From Thalassobacillus devorans (GTDB taxonomy: Bacteria > Bacillota > Bacilli > Bacillales > Halobacillaceae): a stretch of DNA of 64,000 nt. Each line of letters starts with the position of its first letter. Within the stretch, counting starts at the first letter, position 1. The stretch spans positions 186,001-250,000 of the forward strand of contig NZ_FXEH01000006.1 of the NCBI RefSeq assembly GCF_900176565.1, given 5' to 3'. The position numbers were made by a program, and so were the translations under genes. A model generated the notes under the pieces. It searched no databases and was not told the origin of the DNA. It was given only the letters and a program-made list of their open reading frames with translations. Shown here one piece after another: positions 35,016 to 42,626 of the stretch.

Positions 35016-35876
35016 TTATGCAGAGGGAGTTTGTTCTGAAGCGAGCTTCTGACTTTGGCCCGAATAATAGGCCTTTTCTTTTTCAATAGGGCTCTTATCA
35101 TCCAAGAAGGAATGCATACGCTTCTGGTTATAAAATTTAATATAAAATTGAACAGCTAAAATAGCTTCAGCTTTTGTAGGGAATACGTATTTATACAAGT
35201 ACTCCTTTTTTAATGAGGCAAAGAAACTTTCGACACAGGCGTTATCATAGGGTGTGCCTTTCCGACTCATGCTTATTGTAGCTTGGGCTTCTTCAAGGGT
35301 TTCTACATAAGCCCTGGAACAGTATTGGGATCCTTGATCTGAATGATGGATCCATCCTGCTTCTGGCTCCCGAAGGGAGATAGCTTCTTCTAAGGCATGT
35401 AGAGATAGCGATTGTTTCATATGGTCGTCAATACGAAAACTGATAATACGGCGAGAATACAGGTCCATGACAGGATTTAGATACAAGAATCCTTCACCAG
35501 TATGAATATAGGTAATATCTGTAGCCCAGACCTTGTTCGGAGCTTCTGGTTGAAACTCTCGTTTCAAATGGTTAGGAAAAGTTTGATTGGCATGTTTCGA
35601 ATCGGTAGTCGCTACAAATTTCTTTGGTGGCACTGCATACAGTTCTAACTCTCTCATACGGTTAGTCACTTTCTTCAAGGAAACCGATAGTCCATCCTCA
35701 TCCCGGATTTTTTTATGAATACGAGGGCTGCCGTAACACCCATGATTATCGTGATAGTGAAATAGAATTCGCTCATCTAAATAACGATTGAATGCTTCCC
35801 GCTCTGTTTCTGGCCGCTCTAACCTGTGGAGGTAAGCATAATAGCCGGATGTAGACACACCAAGAACTTCGCACAT
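35016..35876 (-). CDS. IS3-family transposase OrfB (DDE integrase domain)
   Basis: 286 residues from the first ATG; the real product is probably an OrfAB fusion. HTH_21-like start (STSGYYAYLHR), NHGCYGSPRI, then the DDE catalytic core: Asp in WATDITYI, Asp in HHSDQGSQY and Glu in CVESFFASLKKE. The frame stays open upstream of the ATG (…KFEFIYEHRTEHTVSK), overlapping the end of orfA in the -1 frame. An AAAAAG run near 35930 is a plausible slippery site. Confidence 0.92.
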   Translation of the reverse strand: MCEVLGVSTSGYYAYLHRLERPETEREAFNRYLDERILFHYHDNHGCYGSPRIHKKIRDEDGLSVSLKKVTNRMRELELYAVPPKKFVATTDSKHANQTFPNHLKREFQPEAPNKVWATDITYIHTGEGFLYLNPVMDLYSRRIISFRIDDHMKQSLSLHALEEAISLREPEAGWIHHSDQGSQYCSRAYVETLEEAQATISMSRKGTPYDNACVESFFASLKKEYLYKYVFPTKAEAILAVQFYIKFYNQKRMHSFLDDKSPIEKEKAYYSGQSQKLASEQTPSA

Positions 35877-35923
35877 CTTCGATACGGTGTGTTCTGTACG
35901 ATGTTCATAAATGAACTCGAACT

Positions 35924-36232
35924 TTACTCTTTTTCTTGCGTGAAGATGTGCATTGCCTTTTTTAATATTTCGGCTTCCTCCTGAGCTTCAAGCTTCTCTT
36001 GCCGTTCTTTTTCATACATCTCTTTGTACTCAGAGGCCGTTAATAGCTGGTTTTGTTCCTCTTTTTCTGCGTTCTTCTGCTTGTCACGATAGCTCCCTAC
36101 CCACCGCTTAACGGTACCGTAAGGTAAATTGAGCTTGTTGCAAATATCAGTCATTTTATGTCCGTCTAGGACAATCATTTTAGCTACATACTCTTTAAAT
36201 TCCGAACTGTAACTCTTCATTTTTTTAGTCAA
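35924..36232 (-). CDS. IS3-family transposase OrfA (HTH)
   Basis: 102 residues: N-terminal HTH (SSEFKEYVAKMIVLDGHKMTDICNKLNLPYGTVKRWV) and a C-terminal coiled coil/leucine zipper (about 60-100). It binds the terminal repeats. It ends a few codons past a run of A where ribosomes would shift by -1 into orfB. Confidence 0.9.
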   Translation of the reverse strand: MTKKMKSYSSEFKEYVAKMIVLDGHKMTDICNKLNLPYGTVKRWVGSYRDKQKNAEKEEQNQLLTASEYKEMYEKERQEKLEAQEEAEILKKAMHIFTQEKE

Positions 36233-36311
36233 GTGAACACGTCCTTAATTTAAGCTTTAGGTCGATTAAAACATGGCTCACTACCTGTGTCCACTTTCTA
36301 TACTAGTTCCA

Positions 36312-36380
36312 AATTTTTTAAAAAAGAGAGACAATATCGGAAAAAAGAGTGACAAGACAGCTGCAATAGAGACAACCCAC
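36312..36380 (+). repeat. 21-nt periodic GAGACAA array A, right part
   Basis: Cores at 36328, 36349 (GTGACAA) and 36369. Subtracting the 1428 bp of IS plus one duplication puts 36328 at 34900, exactly 21 nt after the last core on the left side. The array ends about 15 bp before an intrinsic terminator. Confidence 0.75.
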
Positions 36381-36388
36381 GGCCGTAT

Positions 36389-36427
36389 AAAAAGCTCAGC
36401 CCCGTACCAAGGGAGCTGAGCTTTTTT
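36389..36427. terminator. bidirectional terminator after array A / DUF59 gene
   Basis: GCTCAGC / GCTGAGC stem flanked by A and T runs; serves the moaD transcript on the plus strand and the DUF59 operon on the minus strand. Confidence 0.82.
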
Positions 36428-36428
36428 G

Positions 36429-36725
36429 CTACATTAACATTTCTTTCGCGCGGCTGCTCATTTTCTCTGGCGACCAGGCTGGATGCCAGACCAATTCGAC
36501 GTGGACATCATTGACTTCATCAATCCCGTAAATCATCGCTTCAGCTCCACTTACGATACTATCATGAAGGGGACAGCCCGGGGTGGTCAGCGTCATCTGG
36601 ACGTGAACATCGTTCGTTTCATTCACATTTATTTGGTAAACCAGGCCGAGATCAACGATATTGATGCCAAGTTCCGGATCAATCACCTGATACAATGCTT
36701 CTTCCACTTGTTTTGTCATTTCCAT
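36429..36725 (-). CDS. DUF59/MIP18-family metal-sulfur cluster assembly factor
   Basis: 98 residues: VIDPELGINIVDLGLVYQI, MTLTTPGCPLHDS with the conserved Cys, and VELVWHPAWSPEKMS. Paralogue of the YitW protein at 33119. Starts at 36725 with GGAGTG upstream, 17 bp after the heme-copper-like gene, so it is the last gene of the four-gene Fnr-boxed operon. It probably helps mature an Fe-S protein of the anaerobic/NO response (inference from context). Confidence 0.87.
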   Translation of the reverse strand: MEMTKQVEEALYQVIDPELGINIVDLGLVYQINVNETNDVHVQMTLTTPGCPLHDSIVSGAEAMIYGIDEVNDVHVELVWHPAWSPEKMSSRAKEMLM

Positions 36726-36742
36726 TGGAAATCACTCCTTGA

Positions 36743-37996
36743 TTATCTAGTCAATACCCGGGCAATTGAAATTACATATAAGGCAGAGGCTATGGTCAAA
36801 ATTCCCTGGGAAGTAAAAGTAAGCACAGGGAGGCCAATCATAGCGGTGACCGCTAGTCCGATCACACCAAAGGTCATCGTTGTAAACAGGATGGTACCCC
36901 ATTTTTCCTGGGTCATCGCTTTCAAGGTTGGGACTTCTTTTTTACCAACACTGCCGGAATATTTATGGGTCCACCATAAGAAGGGGACAATTTTATACAA
37001 GTAACCCATGATGCTGAAAATGATCCAAATCATAATATATAAGTAAACGAGCCAGCTCCACACGGTAGCATTGGTTACTTGTAAAACGTTCATCAGCAGG
37101 GCAGTGGTATGCAGCAGCCAGCCAAATCCGATGGCAATTAAGGAAAAAATGAATGGCTGATCAAGCTTTTTCTTGATTCGTTTCTTTATGATTTCTTTCA
37201 TATCAAGCGCATAACCGGTAAAGCCTAGCCATAATAGACCCCAGCCAATAATGGTAAAAGGCCAGGTCCCAATCCATACGGCAACAACCAAAACAATAAG
37301 TCCACTTACATAACTGCCAAGAGCTGGTTTTGCCCATTTCATTGAAAATCCGTGAGACAAGCTGAACATTGGTACCATTTTATAGGAGAAGCCGAAAATC
37401 AACAGCGTAAACCAGCCGGTCAGGCCGAAAATCAAATGAGATTTGAAAAAGGCATCATAATTTCTGATTGTTCCGAACGCCAGGTTCCATGTCAGCGTCA
37501 GTCCGGCAACGATCGTCAATAAGAAAAATACCAGGGCACTTCCGACAAACCAGGTCATAACATTTACTTTTTCCTGCTTAAGGAGCGTCATGGCAATTTG
37601 GAAGAGAAACATCAGAATGCCGATGACGGTTAGAACCCCGGCGAAAATCGCGACACCAGGCCTTACCGAAAGGGCAATAGACAGTCCGGCTACACCAATT
37701 GCAGTAACAAAAAATTGGAGAAATCCAAACTTTTCATTCCAAATCGGTGTCAAAAAGGCTACAGGCACCAGCTGATACATGGCACCCATTACGACCATCA
37801 CTGCCCAGCCAAGCAACAAAAAGTGGGCAGCCATCCATAAGTCCGGCATCCGGAAAATACCATTGCTCAGAGCAGAGGTATTCATCCAGAGCAGCGACTG
37901 GGCAAGTGCGAATGAGACAAGTCCGAACAGGATGAAGGCGAGCGGCAACTTGATATTCGTTTCGGTTTTGGTCTGCGTTTGCATTTGAGGGATCAT
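36743..37996 (-). CDS. heme-copper oxidase subunit I-like membrane protein
   Basis: 417 residues, about twelve predicted helices. His residues lie in WMAAHFLLLGWAV, FKSHLIFGLTGWF and WLLHTTALLMN, and VVMGAMYQLVPVAF and SYKMVPMFSLSHG recall cbb3/NorB-like and NnrS-like proteins, but the full Cu-B ligand set of an oxidase is not evident. ATG 37994-37996 chosen; a GTG at 38003-38005 overlapping the preceding stop is an alternative. Third gene of a DUF2249-DUF2249-this-DUF59 operon. A role in NO or low-oxygen metabolism is inferred. Confidence 0.72.
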   Translation of the reverse strand: MIPQMQTQTKTETNIKLPLAFILFGLVSFALAQSLLWMNTSALSNGIFRMPDLWMAAHFLLLGWAVMVVMGAMYQLVPVAFLTPIWNEKFGFLQFFVTAIGVAGLSIALSVRPGVAIFAGVLTVIGILMFLFQIAMTLLKQEKVNVMTWFVGSALVFFLLTIVAGLTLTWNLAFGTIRNYDAFFKSHLIFGLTGWFTLLIFGFSYKMVPMFSLSHGFSMKWAKPALGSYVSGLIVLVVAVWIGTWPFTIIGWGLLWLGFTGYALDMKEIIKKRIKKKLDQPFIFSLIAIGFGWLLHTTALLMNVLQVTNATVWSWLVYLYIMIWIIFSIMGYLYKIVPFLWWTHKYSGSVGKKEVPTLKAMTQEKWGTILFTTMTFGVIGLAVTAMIGLPVLTFTSQGILTIASALYVISIARVLTR

Positions 37997-37997
37997 A

Positions 37998-38213
37998 TCA
38001 TTCACCAGATTTCGTTATGGTTATCCGGAAGCTTCCGTCTTCTTGCTCCTCCGTTTCATAATGGTGGCCGAGTTCATCTAGTTCCGCGAATAAGAACATC
38101 GGACGGCGGTCATTGATGATGACAAGCGCTTCCTTGGTGGTCAGGTCTTCCAAAGCAGAGAGTGTCCGCATCATTGGCTGGGGGGGTTCTAATCCACGGT
38201 TATCGAGAATCAT
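37998..38213 (-). CDS. DUF2249 protein (second in operon)
   Basis: 71 residues: ILDNRGLEPPQPMMRTLSALEDLTTKEALVIINDRRPMFLFAELDELGHHY, the DUF2249 pattern (TusA-like fold). Start ATG overlaps the previous stop by 4 bp (ATGA). Relatives commonly sit with NO reductase, Crp/Fnr regulators and heme-copper-like proteins, as here. Biochemical role unknown. Confidence 0.85.
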   Translation of the reverse strand: MILDNRGLEPPQPMMRTLSALEDLTTKEALVIINDRRPMFLFAELDELGHHYETEEQEDGSFRITITKSGE

Positions 38214-38461
38214 TGCACCTCACCTGCTCGTTTATAGAACGTGACTTGCCAATGTTTCGGCTCGATTTGTTCTAAATGGTGGTCGTAGCCTTTTTTGGCC
38301 ATTACTTTCAAAAGTGGTATAGGCTTGAACGGGGCGTGGAGAAGCAATGCCTCTCCCTCTTTCAGTCCCTTTACCGCATTCATGATTTTATGGAACGGAT
38401 CATTCTTCAATTTTAAATCTTCGCGTACGTCCAGCTCTACGATAGCAGCTTGTTCTTCCAT
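38210..38461 (-). CDS. DUF2249 protein (first in operon)
   Basis: 83 residues: VELDVREDLKLKNDPFHKIMNAVKGLKEGEALLLHAPFKPIPLLKVMAKKGYDHHLEQ. ATG 38459-38461 with GAGGTG upstream; a GTG three codons earlier overlaps the ribosome site. First gene after an Fnr-type promoter (box at 38520-38535). Divergent in sequence from the second DUF2249 protein, so the pair is not a recent duplication. Confidence 0.85.
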   Translation of the reverse strand: MEEQAAIVELDVREDLKLKNDPFHKIMNAVKGLKEGEALLLHAPFKPIPLLKVMAKKGYDHHLEQIEPKHWQVTFYKRAGEVQ

Positions 38462-38492
38462 TACGATCACCTCATCTTCACTTGATACCTAC

Positions 38493-38535
38493 ATGATAAT
38501 CATTTTCAATTAATCAGGTAGTGACACATATCACA
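38493..38535 (-). promoter_or_regulatory. class II Fnr-type promoter of the DUF2249/heme-copper operon
   Basis: Minus strand: TGTGA-N6-TCACT (38520-38535) and TATCAT as -10 (38493-38498). With +1 near 38486 the box is centred at -41.5, the classical class II activator position. The box differs from TGTGA-N6-TCACA at one base. Confidence 0.72.
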
Positions 38536-38537
38536 GG

Positions 38538-39230
38538 TTAAAAAAGTTCATCTTCTAAAGCTTCCGGATGGAGCATGAAATAACCGTCAAAATCACTGTA
38601 GACAAGGTTGTTTTTTTTCAATTGAGTCAATGTCCGGCTGACGGTTTCCCTGCTCGAGCCGATCATATTGGCAAGTTCCCGATTAGTGAAATGGGAGCGG
38701 AGTTTCACCCAGCCGTCTTTATCTTCATTGCCGTAAAGCTTACTGAGGCGAATCAGCAGCATGATGATCTGTTCATACGTATTATGAAGGATTTGTTCTT
38801 CCAAACGATTTTGCAAATCGACGATTTTATCACCGAGCACCTTGAATAGTTTGACGGATATCTCCGGATGGTTGATTAGCGTCTGTTCGAAAGACGGGAT
38901 CGGTATGTGAACGAGGGTGGCTTCGTCCAGTATCTCTGCATGGGCCGGACATTCATCTTTCCGGAAAAACCCCTGGTGGGGAAACATATCTCCTGGCTGG
39001 AGTACGTTGACGATCTGTTCTTTGCCGTGAAAGTCGGTTTTGTATATCTTTACGCGGCCTTTATTGATGAAGTAGACATTTTGAAGCGGATCCCCCTGCA
39101 TGAAAACATGAGTTCCGGCACGGTATTGCCGTGATCTAGCCAGCTCTAGCACTGGTTCCATTTCTATATCAGTCAAATCTTTGAATATAGGAACATTCTG
39201 TAACAATTGCTGTGTGGAATGGAATCTCAC
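38538..39230 (-). CDS. Crp/Fnr-family transcriptional regulator
   Basis: About 230 residues: N-terminal cyclic-nucleotide-binding-like beta roll (HVFMQGDPLQNVYFINKGRVKIY), dimer helix, and a C-terminal HTH (FTNRELANMIGSSRETVSRTLTQLKKNNL). Only one Cys, so no Fe-S cluster of the Fnr type; signal unknown, NO via heme is a possibility. Start uncertain: GTG at 39228-39230 has AAAGGA 8 nt upstream, ATG 39237-39239 overlaps it. It lies between the DUF2249 operon and the divergent NO reductase gene, so it probably controls one or both. Confidence 0.85.
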   Translation of the reverse strand: MRFHSTQQLLQNVPIFKDLTDIEMEPVLELARSRQYRAGTHVFMQGDPLQNVYFINKGRVKIYKTDFHGKEQIVNVLQPGDMFPHQGFFRKDECPAHAEILDEATLVHIPIPSFEQTLINHPEISVKLFKVLGDKIVDLQNRLEEQILHNTYEQIIMLLIRLSKLYGNEDKDGWVKLRSHFTNRELANMIGSSRETVSRTLTQLKKNNLVYSDFDGYFMLHPEALEDELF

Positions 39231-39336
39231 AATCAACATCCTTTCTTATCCAATTTCTACTATATAGTGTATCATCCAAAAGCTGTATTTTTGATGCTAC
39301 TTTTTGAACAATTTATAACTATCTTTATACGTTGGC

Positions 39337-39352
39337 TGTGATGAAAATCATA
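39337..39352. promoter_or_regulatory. Crp/Fnr-type box between the regulator and qNOR genes
   Basis: TGTGA-N6-TCATA. On the minus side a TATAAA at 39312-39317 lies at about the class II distance, pointing to autoregulation of the regulator gene; on the plus side no good -10 is seen, but the site is 82 bp before the qNOR start. Confidence 0.5.
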
Positions 39353-39433
39353 GGGGCCTGTTGCTTCTTCTCACACCCCATTAGCAAAAGCAGGAGTAAC
39401 ATGAGGGCATACCAACGAAAGGATGTGAACGTG

Positions 39434-41800
39434 ATGGGGGTTAAAAAGCTGGAAGAATGGCAACAGAAAGAAGCTAAACCAACCACCAAAAACGGTCTAC
39501 TTAAATCTATTTTAATTGTTACTTTATTAGCAAGCTTCACAGTCTTAATTGTCGGAGGGTTCTGGATCTTTGAAAATATGGCTCCTCGTCCGATGGAAGC
39601 GACAAGTTCAGACGGCGAAGTAGTTATGACTCAGGATTCGATCATCGGCGGTCAGGCAGTTTTCCAGAAATACGGCCTGATGGATTATGGAACGGTGCTG
39701 GGTCACGGTTCTTATATGGGGCCTGATTATACAGCAGAAGCACTAAAAGTGTATACGCTCGGAATGCAGGACTTTTATGCAATGGAAGATCACAATCAAG
39801 CCTATGCTGATCTGAATCCTGAACAGCAGACGGTCATTAAAGAAAGAGTTATCTCGGAGATGCGGGTCAACCGTTTCAATGAAGAAACAAACGAACTGCC
39901 GCTTACTGATGCACAGGTATTCGGGTTAGAACGAGTCGAAGCTTATTATCAGGATATTTTCAACAATGGAGACGGCTGGGGATTGAAGGCAGGTTTGATC
40001 CAGGAAGAGCACGTGCCTGGTGCAGGGGAGCGGCTTTACGTGGCTGACAGTGACCAGATCACGCAGATCTCCCACTTCTTCTTCTGGACAGCGTGGCTTT
40101 CCAGTACGGAGCGGCCGGATGATGATATCACCTATACAAATAACTGGCCATACTTTGAAGATGCCGGCAATACGATGGCTTTCTCAGCAGTGTGGTGGAG
40201 TGGAGCCAGTGTAACCGTACTTATCCTATTTGTAGGTTTGATATTGTTTGTGTTTTATCGTTATCACCTGGGTATGCAGGAAGCCTATACGGAAGACAAC
40301 TATCCTACGTTCAATCTGGCGAAACAAAGCTTAACGAGTTCACAGGTAAAATCAGCGAAATACTTCCTGGTTGTTGCCTTGTTGTTCCTCGTGCAGGTCA
40401 TGTTTGGTGCCCTGATGGCGCACTATTACGTCGAACCGGATTCATTCTTCGGCATGGACTGGATATTTGAACTTCTGCCATTCAGTATCGCAAAAGGTTA
40501 CCACTTGCAGCTTGCCATCTTCTGGATTGCGACCGCTTGGCTCGGAATGGGAATATTCGTTGCACCGATTGTTGGAGGACATGAACCGAAGCGGCAAGGA
40601 CTGCTTGTTGACATCCTGTTCTGGGCGCTTGTTGTCTTAGTAGGCGGTTCCATGATCGGTCAATGGCTTGGTGTCAACGGCTACCTTGGCAATTTGTGGT
40701 TTCTGCTTGGACATCAGGGATGGGAGTACTTAGAGCTCGGCCGGATCTGGCAAGTGATTCTTGTTGTCGGGATGTTGATTTGGCTGTACATCGTTTATCG
40801 GGGCATTAGGCACGGTTTAAAGAAGGAGCGCGATAAAGGCGGCCTTGTTCACCTGTTGTTCTACGCCTCTATTGCGGTGCCAGCGTTCTATATCTTTGCT
40901 TTCTTCATCAACCCAGGTGCCAACTTCACGATGTCTGACTACTGGCGCTGGTGGATCATCCATCTTTGGGTAGAAGGTATTTTTGAAGTATTCGCCGTAG
41001 TTGTTATTGGTTTCCTGTTAGTCCGAATGAAATTGGTTACAAAAAGCTCAACAGTCAAAGCTTTGTACTTCCAGCTGATCATCCTGCTTGGAAGTGGGGT
41101 TATTGGTATCGGTCACCATTATTACTATAATGGCTCAGCCGAAGCCTGGATAGCTCTAGGATCTGTATTTAGTGCTTTAGAAGTTATTCCATTAACATTA
41201 CTAGTCCTGGAAGCTTATGAACAATATAAAATGATGCGTGCCGGAGGAGTCGATTTCCCGTACAAGTCTACATTCTGGTTCCTGATTTCCACCGCCATAT
41301 GGAATCTGGTTGGAGCAGGGGTCCTAGGGTTCCTGATCAACCTGCCAGCAGTAAGCTATTTCGAACACGGTCAGTTCCTGACACCAGCACATGGGCACGG
41401 GGCGATGATGGGGGTATACGGAATGTTCGCCATTGCCGTATTGCTCTATTCCTTAAGAAACATCGTCCGGCCGGAGAAATGGAATGATACTTGGCTGAAA
41501 ATTTCCTGCTGGGCATTAAATATCGGTCTTGCCGGAATGATTCTTATTTCCCTATTACCGATAGGATTCCTGCAGCTGAAAGAAGCTTTCGATAATGGAT
41601 ACTGGGCTTCACGTGATGCAACGTTCCTGCAGCAGGATATCATCCAGGATTTACTGACCATCCGTTCCGTACCTGATGTTATTTTTATCGCCGGTGTTGT
41701 GATTCTCGCAGTGTTCGCAGTAAGAGCTATGTTCCATCTGCGTCCTGCTACTCATAAAGAAGAAGAGCCATTGCCAATTGATGATTTGGAAGAAAATTAA
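39434..41800 (+). CDS. norZ: quinol-dependent nitric oxide reductase (qNOR)
   Basis: 788 residues. N-terminal helix then a soluble NorC-like domain (about 60-260, MTQDSIIGGQAVFQKYGLMDYGTVLGHG...YTAEAL) fused to a twelve-helix NorB-like core with HLQLAIFWIATAWL, the Glu/His region RWWIIHLWVEGIFEVF, GHHYYYNG and HGHGAMMGVYGMF. It reduces two NO to N2O with quinol electrons in the membrane. ATG 39434 chosen (AAAGGA upstream); upstream in-frame starts would overlap the Fnr-type box. Followed 19 bp later by a DUF2249 gene. Confidence 0.92.
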   Translation: MGVKKLEEWQQKEAKPTTKNGLLKSILIVTLLASFTVLIVGGFWIFENMAPRPMEATSSDGEVVMTQDSIIGGQAVFQKYGLMDYGTVLGHGSYMGPDYTAEALKVYTLGMQDFYAMEDHNQAYADLNPEQQTVIKERVISEMRVNRFNEETNELPLTDAQVFGLERVEAYYQDIFNNGDGWGLKAGLIQEEHVPGAGERLYVADSDQITQISHFFFWTAWLSSTERPDDDITYTNNWPYFEDAGNTMAFSAVWWSGASVTVLILFVGLILFVFYRYHLGMQEAYTEDNYPTFNLAKQSLTSSQVKSAKYFLVVALLFLVQVMFGALMAHYYVEPDSFFGMDWIFELLPFSIAKGYHLQLAIFWIATAWLGMGIFVAPIVGGHEPKRQGLLVDILFWALVVLVGGSMIGQWLGVNGYLGNLWFLLGHQGWEYLELGRIWQVILVVGMLIWLYIVYRGIRHGLKKERDKGGLVHLLFYASIAVPAFYIFAFFINPGANFTMSDYWRWWIIHLWVEGIFEVFAVVVIGFLLVRMKLVTKSSTVKALYFQLIILLGSGVIGIGHHYYYNGSAEAWIALGSVFSALEVIPLTLLVLEAYEQYKMMRAGGVDFPYKSTFWFLISTAIWNLVGAGVLGFLINLPAVSYFEHGQFLTPAHGHGAMMGVYGMFAIAVLLYSLRNIVRPEKWNDTWLKISCWALNIGLAGMILISLLPIGFLQLKEAFDNGYWASRDATFLQQDIIQDLLTIRSVPDVIFIAGVVILAVFAVRAMFHLRPATHKEEEPLPIDDLEEN

Positions 41801-41819
41801 TTATTAGGAGGAGTTTATT

Positions 41820-42059
41820 ATGAAAAAACAAGAATTTGCCGCTAAGATTTATGCGCCGGAAATTGAGCCGAGAGTACGTCACCCAAGGATTCTTGATACT
41901 TTCGATGAGTTAGAAAGCGGTGAAGTAATGGAGCTCACAAACGATCATGACCCACGGCCGCTGCACTATCAGTTCATGGTAGAGCGGGAGAGCCAGTTTG
42001 AGTGGGAGTATCTAGAGAAAGGTCCGGAACAATGGCGGGTAGCCATTGCTAAAAAGTAA
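41820..42059 (+). CDS. DUF2249 protein downstream of qNOR
   Basis: 79 residues: HPRILDTFDELESGEVMELTNDHDPRPLHYQFMVERESQFEWEYLEKGPEQWRVAI, a clear DUF2249. AGGAGGAG before the ATG. It forms an operon with qNOR and is the third DUF2249 protein in 4 kb. A TusA-like fold suggests redox or sulfur/iron handling, but no function is established. Confidence 0.87.
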   Translation: MKKQEFAAKIYAPEIEPRVRHPRILDTFDELESGEVMELTNDHDPRPLHYQFMVERESQFEWEYLEKGPEQWRVAIAKK

Positions 42060-42075
42060 TCAATAGAGAAACTCT

Positions 42076-42121
42076 GGCTGTTCCGAAAGTCTGTCATAGG
42101 CTTTTGGAACAGCCTGTTTTT
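42076..42121 (+). terminator. terminator after the qNOR-DUF2249 operon
   Basis: GGCTGTTCC / GGAACAGCC stem with inner pairing, followed by TGTTTTTG. Confidence 0.8.
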
Positions 42122-42233
42122 GCTTTGATGAGGTAAACGGAAACGTCGATATGCAGTTCTTCAACCAAAGGGAGCGTACTTGTAAAACGTGCTTGAAACC
42201 AGTGATTGTAGAAGACGGTTTCCTCTATAACAT

Positions 42234-42408
42234 GGGTTCTTTACTCCCATCCTTCGGATGGGGTGGTTGGGAAACTGCGAGTCTCCCGCGGGAGAAGGAG
42301 CCAGGCGAGACCCCACAGGGAGTGAAACGACCGAGGAGGCTTGCCGGTTCCCCGCAGGAAAGCGAGTAGTTTCTCAGCCACCCCTGACTCGATTATAGTA
42401 AAGAACCC
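42234..42408. repeat. palindromic intergenic repeat element, about 175 bp
   Basis: Perfect 12-bp terminal inverted repeats (GGGTTCTTTACT / AGTAAAGAACCC) enclose nested pairings: CCCATCC-TTC-GGATGGG, GGGGTGGTTGGGAAACT with AGTTTCTCAGCCACCCC, and CTCCCGCGGGAG. GC-richer than its surroundings. No coding capacity that I believe. It looks like a MITE-type or structured-RNA repeat of the kind scattered through Bacillaceae chromosomes. Confidence 0.65.
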
Positions 42409-42527
42409 TTGATATCTCAAAATTACTTCTTCGACTTTTCGCCCCTATTGTTGCATAAGGAATCTATCTTGGTTAACTGCACAATTTATGAAAACTTTAT
42501 GACGAAACGAGAAAAGAGTCCATTTCT

Positions 42528-42570
42528 TGTGATGTATATCACTACTTACCGTCACATTCTTCGCTACAAT
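42528..42570 (+). promoter_or_regulatory. class II Fnr promoter of the radical SAM gene
   Basis: TGTGA-N6-TCACT at 42528-42543 and TACAAT at 42565-42570. With +1 near 42577 the box is centred at -41.5, the same geometry as the DUF2249-operon promoter. Confidence 0.75.
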
Positions 42571-42626
42571 TGAACCATGATAATAGTGTTAACCAAGTTC
42601 GAAGGTAGCACGAAGGAGGGGACGTC

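Larger units (their letters stand above)
34888..36311 (-). mobile_element. IS3-family insertion sequence, 1424 bp
   Basis: Imperfect terminal inverted repeats both begin TGGAA and share AAAGTGGAC at 15-24 bp inside (left TGGAATTC..., right read inward TGGAACTA...). The element is flanked by AATT duplications and carries orfA and orfB in opposite orientation to moaD. It has the layout of an intact IS3-family member. It landed in the moaD 3' UTR and splits the GAGACAA array without disrupting a gene. Confidence 0.85.

Noticed and set aside
42151-42369. 72-residue plus-strand frame
   Set aside because: It crosses the palindromic repeat element, has no ribosome site, and its residues come from hairpin DNA; typical spurious database protein.
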